Assembly (NCBI RefSeq): GCF_014851815.1
Contig: NZ_JACVAJ010000001.1
Span: 992,001-1,056,000, forward strand
Source of the DNA: Pseudoxanthomonas sp. PXM01
Lineage (GTDB): Bacteria; Pseudomonadota; Gammaproteobacteria; Xanthomonadales; Xanthomonadaceae
Reading direction: 5' to 3'
Length of the DNA stretch: 64,000 nt
Position numbers and translations under genes: made by a program
Part shown: positions 9,866 through 17,631 of the stretch, one piece after another
Position numbering within the stretch: position 1 is the first letter of the stretch
Layout: the number at the start of each line of letters is the position of its first letter
The notes under the pieces: model-generated
Seen by the model: the letters and a program-made list of their open reading frames with translations, nothing else
The model's database searches: none
Told to the model about the DNA's origin: nothing

Positions 9866-11214
9866 TCCGGCGACGGGCCGCCGGTGCGGCGACGGCGACG
9901 ACGGCGACGCTTGGAAGGCGGCGCATCCTCATCGGTAAAGGCGTCCGTCGGCGCGACCCCGAGCGTGGCAGCGAGTTCTTCACCGGACTGCGTCTGCGCT
10001 TCGCGCCAGAACGCGACGTCCTCGGCGTGCTCGGGCGAGGCCGCCAGACGCAGGACCAGGAAATCGAACGCGGCGCGGAAGCGCGGATGGGTCAGCAGCC
10101 GCGTCACGCGCTTGCGCTGGCGGTTGCCGAAGCGCGTCTGCAGCAGCCAGATCTCCTGCATCGGCAACGAGAAGCGGCGCGGCAGCGCGACCGTGTTCAA
10201 CTGGTGCAACGTCACCCGGTCGGCAGCGCGGCGTTGTGCTTCCTCGGCCTGCACGCCCTGCGCCTGCAGGCCCATCAGCGCGCGACAGTAGGCCGGCCAC
10301 AGCAGCAACGCGAACAGGAAGGCAGGCGACACCGGCTCGTCGTTGGCGACCCGCTGGTCGGTACCGGCCAGGCCCGCCAGAACCATCCGACGCAAGGCAC
10401 CACTGCGATTGGATGCCAGCGCGGCCGCGGTTTCGGGAAACAGCACCTTCAACAGGCCGAAGCGCTCCAATCCTTCGAAACTGGCGACGCCATGCCCGGA
10501 CAAGAACAGCTTCAGGATCTCTTCGAACAGGCGCGCAGGCGCCGCCTCCGCCAGCAGCGGTGCCAGCGGCGCGATCGGTGCGGCGGTCGTCGCTTCGATC
10601 TCGAAGTCCAGCTTGGCGGCCAGGCGCACGGCGCGCAGCATGCGCACGGGATCCTCGCGATAGCGCTGCTCCGGATCGCCGATCAGCTTCAATCGCCGCG
10701 CCATCGTGTCTTCGAAACCGCCCACATAGTCGCGGACCGAGAAGTCGTCGATGGCGTAGTACAGCGCGTTGGCGGTGAAGTCGCGGCGTACCGCATCGTC
10801 CTCCACCGTGCCGTAGACGTTGTCGCGGACCAAGCGGCCGTTGTCCATCTCGCGGTCGCCGCTGCCGTCGTCGCTGTTGGCGCGGAAGGTGGCGACCTCG
10901 ATGATCTCCCGCCCGAACACCACGTGCGCAAGACGGAAGCGGCGGCCGATCAGGCGGCAGTTGCGGAACTGCTGGCGGACCTGCTCGGGGGTCGCATCGG
11001 TGGCGACGTCGAAGTCCTTGGGGTGGCCGCCGACCAGCAGGTCGCGCACCGCGCCACCGACCAGGTAGGCCTGGAAACCGGCATCCCGCAGGCGGTAGAG
11101 CACGCGCAGCGCGTTCGGGCTGATGTCCTTGCGCGAAATGGTGTGCTGGTCGCGCGGGATGGTTCGCAGAGCGGTGACAGGCGTAATAGCGGCAGTTCCA
11201 TGCAGGAGGGTCAC
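9862..11214 (-). CDS. pcnB: Poly(A) polymerase I PcnB
   Basis: PcnB adds 3' poly(A) tails that mark RNAs for decay. The 450-residue protein belongs to the class II nucleotidyltransferase family: LVGGAVRDLL and HPKDFDVATDATPEQV carry the catalytic aspartates, with RRDFTANALYY and the RPVRMLRAVRLAAKL-like segment (EDPVRMLRAVRLA) downstream. The start is a GTG at 11214; no better ATG lies nearby. The C-terminus ends in an uninterrupted run of eight arginines after PPSK, a basic tail that could contact RNA. It is the first gene of the folK-pan-pgi series and is divergent from the tRNA gene. Confidence 0.94.
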   Translation of the reverse strand: MTLLHGTAAITPVTALRTIPRDQHTISRKDISPNALRVLYRLRDAGFQAYLVGGAVRDLLVGGHPKDFDVATDATPEQVRQQFRNCRLIGRRFRLAHVVFGREIIEVATFRANSDDGSGDREMDNGRLVRDNVYGTVEDDAVRRDFTANALYYAIDDFSVRDYVGGFEDTMARRLKLIGDPEQRYREDPVRMLRAVRLAAKLDFEIEATTAAPIAPLAPLLAEAAPARLFEEILKLFLSGHGVASFEGLERFGLLKVLFPETAAALASNRSGALRRMVLAGLAGTDQRVANDEPVSPAFLFALLLWPAYCRALMGLQAQGVQAEEAQRRAADRVTLHQLNTVALPRRFSLPMQEIWLLQTRFGNRQRKRVTRLLTHPRFRAAFDFLVLRLAASPEHAEDVAFWREAQTQSGEELAATLGVAPTDAFTDEDAPPSKRRRRRRRRTGGPSPE

Positions 11215-11231
11215 GCGGTCGGCTGGGTGGA

Positions 11232-11260
11232 TTGCCCTGAGCCTGACCGCCGCCTATACT
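11232..11260 (+). promoter_or_regulatory. Sigma-70-type promoter of the tRNA-Glu gene
   Basis: TTGCCC (11232-11237) and TATACT (11255-11260) are separated by exactly 17 bp. The -10 element ends 28 bp before the mature tRNA 5' end, leaving room for a short leader to be removed by RNase P. Confidence 0.75.
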
Positions 11261-11288
11261 AATCCGCTACGCCGGTTTCACCAAAAAC

Positions 11289-11363
11289 GCTCCCTTCGTC
11301 TAGTGGTTAGGACGTGGCCCTCTCAAGGCTAAAACAGGGGTTCGAGTCCCCTAGGGAGCGCCA
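11289..11363 (+). tRNA. tRNA-Glu (anticodon CUC)
   Basis: The acceptor arms GCTCCCT and AGGGAGC pair perfectly, followed by discriminator G and an encoded CCA. The T arm reads AGGGG-TTCGAGT-CCCCT. The anticodon loop CTCTCAA places CTC at 11322-11324. The order of segments aligns closely with E. coli tRNA-Glu, including TTCGTCTAG after the acceptor stem. It stands alone between pcnB and the response-regulator gene, with its own promoter and terminator. Confidence 0.95.
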
Positions 11364-11410
11364 TCCGGTCTAGGCTTCGGGTTGAGATCCGCAGCAGGTG
11401 GAACGACCAG

Positions 11411-11437
11411 AACCCCGCTCCGGCGGGGTTTTGCGTT
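11411..11437 (+). terminator. Rho-independent terminator after tRNA-Glu
   Basis: An 8-bp stem AACCCCGC / GCGGGGTT closes a four-base loop TCCG and runs into TTGCGTTT. It ends the tRNA transcript about 50 bp downstream of the CCA. Confidence 0.75.
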
Positions 11438-11458
11438 TCCAAGCCTGGCCGGCAGGCC

Positions 11459-11491
11459 ATTAAAACCGGTTTAATCGCTCCCCCCTAGCAT
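11459..11491 (+). promoter_or_regulatory. Putative autoregulatory operator and -10 of the two-component system
   Basis: ATTAAA-N5-TTTAAT (11459-11475) contains two TTAA cores exactly 11 bp apart, the spacing of tandem half-sites for OmpR-family regulators of the PmrA/BasR/QseB type. Ten bases later comes TAGCAT (11486-11491) as a -10 element, so the box covers the -35 region. The same arrangement (box, 10 bp, CAGCAT) occurs in front of the mipA-like gene at 16135-16167 on the minus strand. The regulator GTG follows 28 bp after the -10. Confidence 0.65.
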
Positions 11492-11519
11492 GGTGGCCCC
11501 GCCACCCCGAGGGCCGCCC

Positions 11520-12185
11520 GTGTCGCGCCTGCTCCTGGTTGAAGACGATCGCATGCTCGGTGACGCATTGGCCGCCGCGCTGGCGCAGGACGGCTGGTCT
11601 ATCGACCGCGCCGAGGACGTCGCTTCAGCGCGCCTGGCACTGGTCGACCATGGCTACACCGCGGTATTGCTGGACCTCGGCCTGCCGCGCGGGTCCGGAT
11701 TGGACGTGCTGACCACACTGCGTCAGCGCTACGACACCACGCCGGTGTTGATCATCACCGCGCGCGACCAGCTCAGCGACCGCGTGCGCGGGCTGGACGC
11801 CGGAGCCGACGACTACATCGTCAAACCCTTCGAAGCCGGCGAACTCAGCGCGCGACTGCGCGCCGTGATCCGTCGGACGCAAGGCCGCGTGTCGCCGGTA
11901 CTGCGCCACGGCGACATCGTGCTGGATCCGGCCGACCGCTCGGTCCGGCTGGGCGATCGGCCGGTGCGCCTGGGCGTACATGAGTACCGCACCCTGCTCG
12001 CCCTGATGGAGCGGCCCGGCCGCGTGATCGCACGCGACATGCTGGAATCGCTGGTCTACGGCGGCGACGGCGCGATCGAAAGCAACACCATCGCCGTCTA
12101 CATCCACCAGTTGCGCAAGAAGCTCGGCGACGGCGTCATCACGACCGTGCACGGCTTCGGCTACCGCCTGGGAGAGGGCGAATGA
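11520..12185 (+). CDS. Two-component response regulator, OmpR/PhoB family (QseB/PmrA-like)
   Basis: This is a DNA-binding response regulator. The receiver domain (about 1-115) has acidic pair D9/D10, phosphoacceptor D52 in LLDLGLP, T80 and K102 in VKPF. The winged-helix output domain (about 125-220) ends with the trans_reg_C signature NTIAVYIHQLRKKLGD and VHGFGYRLG. The start is a GTG at 11520 preceded by GAGGG; an upstream in-frame ATG at 11490 overlaps the -10 element and is less likely. The stop overlaps the kinase start (ATGA), so the two are translationally coupled. Receiver and output resemble the QseB/PmrA/TctD branch. The likely operator upstream suggests autoregulation. Confidence 0.9.
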   Translation: MSRLLLVEDDRMLGDALAAALAQDGWSIDRAEDVASARLALVDHGYTAVLLDLGLPRGSGLDVLTTLRQRYDTTPVLIITARDQLSDRVRGLDAGADDYIVKPFEAGELSARLRAVIRRTQGRVSPVLRHGDIVLDPADRSVRLGDRPVRLGVHEYRTLLALMERPGRVIARDMLESLVYGGDGAIESNTIAVYIHQLRKKLGDGVITTVHGFGYRLGEGE

Positions 12186-13555
12186 GCCACTCGCTGAAGT
12201 CCAAGCTGCTGCTCGCGGTGATGACGCCGCTGGCGCTCGGCTGGACTTGCTGGCTGGGCGGGCAGCACTTCCAGATGACCCGCCAGCAGCAGGGACACGA
12301 CGATCTGTTCCTGCAGGAGGTCAGCGAGCAGATCCTGCTGTCGATGCCGGGCACGCTCGACGCGCTGGACGAGGGTCCACGCCTGCAACTGCCCACCCAC
12401 CGCAGCGCGACCGGCAAGAAGTTCGAGACACTGCGCTACCAGGTCTGGATCCTTGGCCGCCGCACGCCCGTGGTGGCATCGGACGGCGCGCCGATGGAGC
12501 CGCTGCGTGCGGACTTCAAGCCCGGGTTCGTGGTCAGCGAGGTCGCGGGCGAGCCATGGCGCGTGTATGCCGTCACCGACGCGAGCGGACGCATCCAGGT
12601 GCAGTCCGGGATGTCGCAGTCTGCGATGAAAGCGGAGCTGGCGCACTGGGTGAAGATCAGCCTGTGGAGCGGCATCGGCATCCTGCTGGTGCTCGGCGCC
12701 ACGGTCGGCTTGGCGATCCATTGGAGCCTGCGACCGATGAACCGGCTGCGTCGCGATATGGCGCAGCGCGAGCCGCACGACCTGGCTCCCTTGCCCGTCC
12801 ACAAGCTGCCACGCGAAATCCGTCCGCTGGTGGATTCGTTCAACCTGCTGCTTGGACGCCTCTCCGAGGCGATGCGCGGTGAACGCCAGTTCCTGGCCGA
12901 CGCCGCACACGAACTGCGCACGCCGTTGGCCGCACTCCTGACGCAGACACAGGTCGCCATGCGCGCCGGCAGCCAGGCGGACGCGCAGACCGCCCTGACG
13001 CAACTGGCGCAAGGCATCCAGCGCACGTCGCGCCTGGCGCAGCAGTTGCTCGATTCCGCACGCGTGGATGCCTCGCCGCTGCGCGAAGATCGTCCCGTGG
13101 TCGCGCTACCGGATGTGGTGACGATGGTCGCGCGCGAGTTCGAATCGATGGCGGGCCGACGGCAGCAGACGCTCGCACTCCACGCGGAGCCGGCCAGCGT
13201 GCAGGGCGACCTCGACGATCTCGGCATCCTCGTCCGCAACCTGCTCGACAACGCGGTCCGCTACAGCGGTGACGGCGCACGCATCGAAATCGCCTGCGGC
13301 GCCGACGACGACGGCGCGACGGCATGGCTGGTCGTGCGGGACAACGGCCCCGGCGTACCGGCCGAGGAGCGCGAGCGCATCTTCGAACGCTTCTTCCGCG
13401 GCAGCCAGGGCAATGGCGAACGCGGCAGCGGCATCGGCCTGTCGCTGGTCGACCGCATCGCTCGCGCGCACGACGCGCGCATCAAGGTGGAAGACGGCAT
13501 CGGCGGAAGGGGTTTCGGTTGCCGGGTCGAGTTCCACGCCGCATCCGATGCCTGA
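12182..13555 (+). CDS. Two-component sensor histidine kinase (QseC/PmrB-like)
   Basis: This is the partner kinase of the preceding regulator. The 457-residue membrane protein has TM1 (about 8-26), a periplasmic sensor region (about 27-158), TM2 (about 160-180) and a HAMP linker. The H-box DAAHELRTPLAALL contains H243. The N-box NLLDNAVRYSG, G1 VRDNGPGVP and G2 GSGIGLSLV are intact. The periplasmic part resembles the 2CSK N-terminal domain of QseC-type kinases and shows no obvious metal cluster. The signal cannot be told from the sequence. Neighbouring genes encode envelope proteins, so an envelope stress or cation signal is a reasonable guess. Confidence 0.9.
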   Translation: MSHSLKSKLLLAVMTPLALGWTCWLGGQHFQMTRQQQGHDDLFLQEVSEQILLSMPGTLDALDEGPRLQLPTHRSATGKKFETLRYQVWILGRRTPVVASDGAPMEPLRADFKPGFVVSEVAGEPWRVYAVTDASGRIQVQSGMSQSAMKAELAHWVKISLWSGIGILLVLGATVGLAIHWSLRPMNRLRRDMAQREPHDLAPLPVHKLPREIRPLVDSFNLLLGRLSEAMRGERQFLADAAHELRTPLAALLTQTQVAMRAGSQADAQTALTQLAQGIQRTSRLAQQLLDSARVDASPLREDRPVVALPDVVTMVAREFESMAGRRQQTLALHAEPASVQGDLDDLGILVRNLLDNAVRYSGDGARIEIACGADDDGATAWLVVRDNGPGVPAEERERIFERFFRGSQGNGERGSGIGLSLVDRIARAHDARIKVEDGIGGRGFGCRVEFHAASDA

Positions 13556-13569
13556 AGCACCGCGCGGCA

Positions 13570-14682
13570 TTACTCGCCGCGCCACCAGGGGTGCGCGTCA
13601 CCGGGCCGTGCGATCGCCAGCGGTTGGCCGATCACCGGCGTGACGATATCCACCCCAGCCTCTTGCGATAGCGTGTACAGCGTCTCCATCGGTTCGCTCC
13701 AGCCGTGGAACGCCAGATCGAACGTGCTGTTGTGGATCGGCACCATGGACTTGCCGCCCAGGTCGCGGTGCGCCTGCAGCGTCTGCGCGGGCAGCATGTG
13801 CACGTCCTGCCAGCGGCGATCGTAGGCGCCGCACTCAAGCAGCGTCAGATCGAACGGTCCCAGGCGCTCGCCGATGGTGTGGAAGCCGTCGAAGTAGCCG
13901 GTGTCGCCACTGAAGAACACATTCAACGCATCCGTCCTGATCACCCACGATGCCCACAGCGTGGCATTGCGGTCGAACAGCGTGCGGCCGGAGAAATGCT
14001 GCGACGGCGTTGCGGTGAAGCGCACGCCATCGAACTCGACCTCATCCCACCAGTCGAGTTGACGCACCTTCTCGCGCGGCACGCCCCAGCGGACCAGACG
14101 GTCGCCGACGCCGAGCGGCGTCAGGAACACCTCCGTCTTCGCGGCCAGCGCAAGCACGGTGTCTCGATCCAGATGGTCGTAGTGATCGTGCGACAGCACC
14201 ACGGCGGACAGCGTCGGCAGGTCATCGAGCATGATCGGGGGCGCGTGGAAGCGCTTCGGACCTGCCCACTGCACCGGTGAGGCGCGCTCGGAGAACACCG
14301 GATCGGTCAGCCAGTAGCGGCCTTCAAGCTTCAGCAGCACCGTCGAATGGCCCAGCCGGTACAGCGTACCGTCGGGAGCCTCCTGCAATTGCTCGCCAGA
14401 CAGGGCCTGCATCGGGATCGAGCGGCTCGGAACCGTACCCGCCGGCTTCCCGCCGACCAGGAAATCCCACCAGAGCCTGCTGGTTTCGCGCCACCCCATC
14501 GGCTTCGGCTTGCGTTCGTTCTGGAAGCCATCCTCGCCGAACTGCGGCGATTGCGGGTAAGACAGCGTGGCGCAGCCGGACATGCCGGCATAGGCGAACG
14601 CGGAGGCCGACACGCATGCCGCGGCAGCGATGCGCTTCAACCGCTTCCTGCGTCGCGGCGAAGGGGTGGACACATCAGTCAT
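13570..14682 (-). CDS. Metallo-beta-lactamase-fold lipoprotein (NAPE-PLD/UlaG-like hydrolase)
   Basis: This is a predicted zinc hydrolase of the beta-lactamase_2 branch, anchored in the envelope. The N-terminus is Arg-rich, then hydrophobic, then MSGC with lipobox Cys37. The metal motif HDHYDH (H165, H167, D169, H170) is intact, and GDTGYF, LLECGAYD and HNSTFDLAFHGW supply later ligands. Length (370) and C-terminal regions resemble NAPE-phospholipase-D-like proteins common in proteobacteria. The substrate is unknown. Its start overlaps the GNAT gene stop by 8 bp, and it converges on the sensor kinase gene with only 14 bp between. Confidence 0.85.
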   Translation of the reverse strand: MTDVSTPSPRRRKRLKRIAAAACVSASAFAYAGMSGCATLSYPQSPQFGEDGFQNERKPKPMGWRETSRLWWDFLVGGKPAGTVPSRSIPMQALSGEQLQEAPDGTLYRLGHSTVLLKLEGRYWLTDPVFSERASPVQWAGPKRFHAPPIMLDDLPTLSAVVLSHDHYDHLDRDTVLALAAKTEVFLTPLGVGDRLVRWGVPREKVRQLDWWDEVEFDGVRFTATPSQHFSGRTLFDRNATLWASWVIRTDALNVFFSGDTGYFDGFHTIGERLGPFDLTLLECGAYDRRWQDVHMLPAQTLQAHRDLGGKSMVPIHNSTFDLAFHGWSEPMETLYTLSQEAGVDIVTPVIGQPLAIARPGDAHPWWRGE

Positions 14683-15250
14683 GCTGGTCGCTCCGCAAGG
14701 TGGGGAACACGTACTGGATCATCGTCGCCGCGCCGGCGTGGCCCGGCATCGCCATCGGTGCGTCGCCCTGTCCCACTGGCACCTGCCAGCGCAAATCCAC
14801 GCAACCCAGGTCCGACGCCATGCGGCGGGCTTCATCGAACAGGCGGGTCGCGACATCGGACGGACGCGCACTGGCCGGCACGAATAGTGCCTCCAGGTTG
14901 AAGTAGTAGGCGCGCTCGATCATCGAAAAGCCTACTGTCGCGAAGGCATAACCCGCCGGCTCGCCGCGGCGCTCCGCGATCCAGGCCCATGCACGCAGCG
15001 GTGGTTCGAACAGCGCCTCCATCAGTTCGAGCACACCGGCGCCCATTTGCGTACCCGGCGTTTCCGGCAACTCCACCCGCTGTCGGTCGCACAGCTGCAT
15101 CAATGCTGCGGCGTGCGCGCGGGTGACGCGGCGGATGCCGATTTCATCGCTACCCAGCATCTCGACCCAGGCAGGATCACCAGGTGCGGGAAGATAGCCG
15201 CCCGGCAGTGGCTGGGGCGCGTTCTCGGCGGACAAGAGGCGTGCGGTCAT
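14675..15250 (-). CDS. GNAT-family N-acetyltransferase-like protein
   Basis: This 191-residue protein has the GNAT layout: GEPAGYAFATVG as beta strand 4 and YYFNLEALFVPASARPSDVATRLFDEARRMA as the acetyl-CoA binding region, where the usual Q/RxxGxG/A loop is weak. The start at 15250 (MTARLLSAE) has GGAG at good spacing. It overlaps the downstream metallo-hydrolase gene by 8 bp, so the two are probably one transcript. The substrate is unknown. Confidence 0.7.
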   Translation of the reverse strand: MTARLLSAENAPQPLPGGYLPAPGDPAWVEMLGSDEIGIRRVTRAHAAALMQLCDRQRVELPETPGTQMGAGVLELMEALFEPPLRAWAWIAERRGEPAGYAFATVGFSMIERAYYFNLEALFVPASARPSDVATRLFDEARRMASDLGCVDLRWQVPVGQGDAPMAMPGHAGAATMIQYVFPTLRSDQHD

Positions 15251-15286
15251 GGGCAACTCCAAGGGGGAGGAAGTAAACGGCGCGCG

Positions 15287-16093
15287 TCAGAAGCCGCGTG
15301 AGATACCGACGAACACGGACGTGCTGTTGTCCTTGTCCAGTTCGACCAGCGGGCTGTCCTGCAGCACATCCGGCAATGCCCGGTACTCGATGTTGCCCAG
15401 CAGCGCCCAGCGCTTGGCGAAGGGATGGATCAGGCTGACGCTGGCGCGCGGCACCGTCGCGGCGCCGGGGCGATACGCCACCACACCGCGCGCGACTTCT
15501 TCGTCCAGGATGCCGTAGTAGTAGTCGGCCATGTCGGCGGACAGGCGCACCGCGCCCACGGAGGGCACCAGCGTCGTGCGGCCCAGCGTCAGCGGATAGC
15601 TGTAGTCCAGCGAGGCGGCATAGCCTTCGCTCGCGCCGCTGACATCGAAGCGTGCGTCGAGGTCGAGTTTGCCTGCCGCGCCCTTCCAACTGGCGCCGAC
15701 GCCGAGGTCGACGCTGTCGTCGCGATCGGACAGCAGGTTGCGGTCGACGCCGCGGCGCGCCAGTTCGACGACGCCGAAATCGTCGGCGTCCAGTCCGTCC
15801 AGGCGTCCCGCGATGAACGTGCGCAACTCGAAGCGCTCGTCCTTGTAGGCGCGATAACCCAGCGCGGCACCGCGCAGATAGAAGCGATCGCCGTCGTAGG
15901 CGATGTTGGGATAAAGGCGGGTGCGCGTGCCCTCGCCCGCGTATTCGCTGTCGCGATGCACGACGGCGAGACCCGCGCTCCAGCGGCTCGGCAGCTGGTC
16001 CTGCGCCTGCTTGTCGGTGCGTTCGACCACCTGGGCCGCAACGGAGACGGGCAACAGCAACAGCAGCGGCGTGCAGGCGCGCAGTACCAACAT
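15287..16093 (-). CDS. MipA/OmpV-family outer-membrane protein
   Basis: This 268-residue protein has a signal peptide ending near VAAQ and a run of alternating amphipathic strands ending in an aromatic residue (GISRGF), the C-terminal signature for outer-membrane insertion. The segments VVHRDSEYAG, LYPNIAYDGDRFYLRGAALGY and NIEYRALPDVLQDSPLV are typical of MipA/OmpV proteins, implicated in murein enzyme scaffolding or small-molecule and antibiotic response. Its promoter has a two-component-type operator like that of the neighbouring regulator, so QseBC/PmrAB-like control is likely. Confidence 0.85.
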   Translation of the reverse strand: MLVLRACTPLLLLLPVSVAAQVVERTDKQAQDQLPSRWSAGLAVVHRDSEYAGEGTRTRLYPNIAYDGDRFYLRGAALGYRAYKDERFELRTFIAGRLDGLDADDFGVVELARRGVDRNLLSDRDDSVDLGVGASWKGAAGKLDLDARFDVSGASEGYAASLDYSYPLTLGRTTLVPSVGAVRLSADMADYYYGILDEEVARGVVAYRPGAATVPRASVSLIHPFAKRWALLGNIEYRALPDVLQDSPLVELDKDNSTSVFVGISRGF

Positions 16094-16134
16094 GGAGACC
16101 TCGGCATGGGGGATGGGGGATGTCCGGCCCCGCC

Positions 16135-16167
16135 ATGCTGGCGCCCGCTCTTTAAGAACTCCTTAAG
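16135..16167 (-). promoter_or_regulatory. Putative response-regulator operator and -10 of the mipA-like gene
   Basis: Read on the minus strand: CTTAAG-N5-CTTAAA, then 10 bp, then CAGCAT. The TTAA cores are 11 bp apart. Half-site geometry and distance to the -10 are the same as at 11459-11491 in front of the regulator gene. The CTTAAG-type half-sites match the class bound by PmrA/BasR-like proteins. Confidence 0.65.
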
Positions 16168-16174
16168 CACGGCA

Positions 16175-16201
16175 ACGGCCGACGCGCGCTGCGTCGGCCG
16201 T
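16175..16201. terminator. Perfect 11-bp inverted repeat between pirin and mipA genes
   Basis: ACGGCCGACGC and GCGTCGGCCGT flank a 5-base loop, 18 bp after the pirin stop. No strong T tract follows on the minus strand (TGCCGTGCTTAA), so it is either a weak intrinsic terminator or an mRNA 3'-end stabiliser. It also lies just upstream of the mipA operator. Confidence 0.5.
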
Positions 16202-16219
16202 GCCCTTGTGCCTGCTGGA

Positions 16220-16927
16220 TTACGGCATCCGCGGCAGGTCGAACACCAGCACTTCCGCGCCGATGCCGCGCTCGATGCTGACCAGTGGCTCGGCGTCGTA
16301 CAACAGCGCGTCACCCGCCTTCAGCGGCTTGCCGTTGACGGTGACTTCGCCACGCGCCACGTGCACGTAGCCCAATCGCCCCTCGGCCAGCGACAGCTCG
16401 GCCTTCTCGCTGCCGTCGAAGAGGCCGACGTACATGCGCGCATTCTGGTGGATGCTGATCGAACCATCGCTGCCATCCGGGCTGATCACCAGCCGCAGGC
16501 GACCCTGCTTCTCGGTGGCCGGGAAAGCCTTTTCCGCGTACGACGGCGTGACGCCCTGGCGATCGGGGATGATCCAGATCTGCAGGAAGTGGGTGGTGCC
16601 GGCTTCGTTGTAGTTGAACTCGGAGTGCTGCACGCCGGTGCCTGCGCTCATGCGCTGCACGTCACCCGGCACGATGCTGGAACTGTTGCCCATCGAGTCC
16701 TTGTGACCCAGCGCGCCCTCCAGCACGTAGCTGATGATCTCCATGTCGCGGTGGCCGTGTTCGCCGAAGCCGCGACCGGCGGCCACGCGGTCCTCGTTGA
16801 TGACGCGCAGCGGGCCCCAGTGCACGTGCTTGTCGTCGAAGTAGCTGGCGAAGGAGAAGCTGTGCCAGGAATCGAGCCAGCCGTGGTTGGCATGGCCGCG
16901 GGCATTGGCGGGGCGCAGGGTGATCAT
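16220..16927 (-). CDS. Pirin-family bicupin protein
   Basis: Pirins are iron-binding bicupins; some bacterial members have quercetinase activity. The 235-residue protein has the N-terminal cupin with FGEHGHRDMEIISYVLEG, which includes the usual His pair, then MSAGTGVQHSEFN with the remaining His and Glu ligands. The C-terminal half begins near QIWIIPDRQGVTP. The ATG at 16927 has AAGGAG at proper spacing. It is divergent from fdxA across about 300 bp. A 12-bp palindrome in that gap could bind a regulator. Confidence 0.9.
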   Translation of the reverse strand: MITLRPANARGHANHGWLDSWHSFSFASYFDDKHVHWGPLRVINEDRVAAGRGFGEHGHRDMEIISYVLEGALGHKDSMGNSSSIVPGDVQRMSAGTGVQHSEFNYNEAGTTHFLQIWIIPDRQGVTPSYAEKAFPATEKQGRLRLVISPDGSDGSISIHQNARMYVGLFDGSEKAELSLAEGRLGYVHVARGEVTVNGKPLKAGDALLYDAEPLVSIERGIGAEVLVFDLPRMP

Positions 16928-17231
16928 GGCGGAACTCCTTCTGTGGTGAGGCGCGCAGCATGATCCTCCACATGGATGGAATAAATCAGGCGAGAATCAA
17001 TTGATTGTTCCATTTTTGAAGAAAATACCCAGCCGCGCCCGGCTGTCTTGCGATTCTGGAACGATGCCCGCCCCGGCCATGCGGCACCCGCCTTGCGGGA
17101 CACGCCCCCCCCTCCGGTGCCTGGCACGTCGGCGCGCTCCTCCGACGCAGGCGGCAAGCAAGAAAGATTCCCAACTCGAATCACGCGGTGATTTAAACTT
17201 GCCCGGTTCTTTCCGCTGCACATCGAGCCTC
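16928..17231. other. Divergent intergenic region pirin / fdxA
   Basis: This 304-bp non-coding stretch holds the 5' regions of two divergent genes. Its AT-rich part (16980-17030) contains a perfect 12-bp palindrome. On the fdxA side an AT-rich GATTTAAACT (17190-17199) could form part of a -10 about 35 bp before the ATG. No RNA gene or protein was recognised in it. Confidence 0.5.
16995..17006. promoter_or_regulatory. 12-bp perfect palindrome AATCAATTGATT
   Basis: This self-complementary 12-mer sits 67 bp upstream of the pirin ATG, in the only AT-rich patch of the region. Position and symmetry suit a dimeric regulator such as a LysR-type protein, but no regulator gene is adjacent. Confidence 0.4.
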
Positions 17232-17555
17232 ATGCCTTTCGTCGTCACCGAAAACTGCATCAAGTGCAAGTACACCGACTGCGTTGAAGTCTGTCCGGTG
17301 GACTGCTTCCACGAAGGTCCGAACTTCCTGGTGATCGATCCTGACGAATGCATCGACTGCACGCTGTGCGAGCCGGAGTGCCCCATCAACGCGATCTATC
17401 CCGAAGACGACGTGCCCGCCGGACAGGAAGGCTACGTGGCGCTCAACGCCGAGCTGTCGCATGCCTGGCCGGTGATCACCACCCGCAAGGAACCGTTGCC
17501 GGACGCGAAGGAATGGGAAGGCAAGCCCAACAAGCTGCCGTTGCTGGAGCGCTGA
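17232..17555 (+). CDS. fdxA: 7Fe ferredoxin FdxA ([3Fe-4S][4Fe-4S])
   Basis: FdxA is a low-potential electron carrier. The 107-residue protein has cysteines at 9, 12, 17, 21, 25, 40, 43, 46 and 50. This pattern is that of Azotobacter ferredoxin I shifted by one, so one 3Fe and one 4Fe cluster are expected. The C-terminal tail ([16 protein letters not shown]) is typical of proteobacterial FdxA. The start at 17232 gives [12 protein letters not shown]; longer upstream reading frames lack similarity. An intrinsic bidirectional terminator follows. Confidence 0.95.
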   Translation: MPFVVTENCIKCKYTDCVEVCPVDCFHEGPNFLVIDPDECIDCTLCEPECPINAIYPEDDVPAGQEGYVALNAELSHAWPVITTRKEPLPDAKEWEGKPNKLPLLER

Positions 17556-17582
17556 TCGCGCCGGTCCCTGCAGCCGCACAAG

Positions 17583-17610
17583 AAAAAGGGCGCCTTTCGG
17601 CGCCCTTTTC
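17583..17610. terminator. Bidirectional intrinsic terminator between fdxA and bamC
   Basis: GGGCGCC / GGCGCCC with a TTTC loop is preceded by AAAAA and followed by TTTTC. It can therefore terminate both the fdxA transcript and the opposing dapA-bamC transcript. Confidence 0.85.
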
Positions 17611-17631
17611 GTTCGTGGCGTGGTGGCCGGA

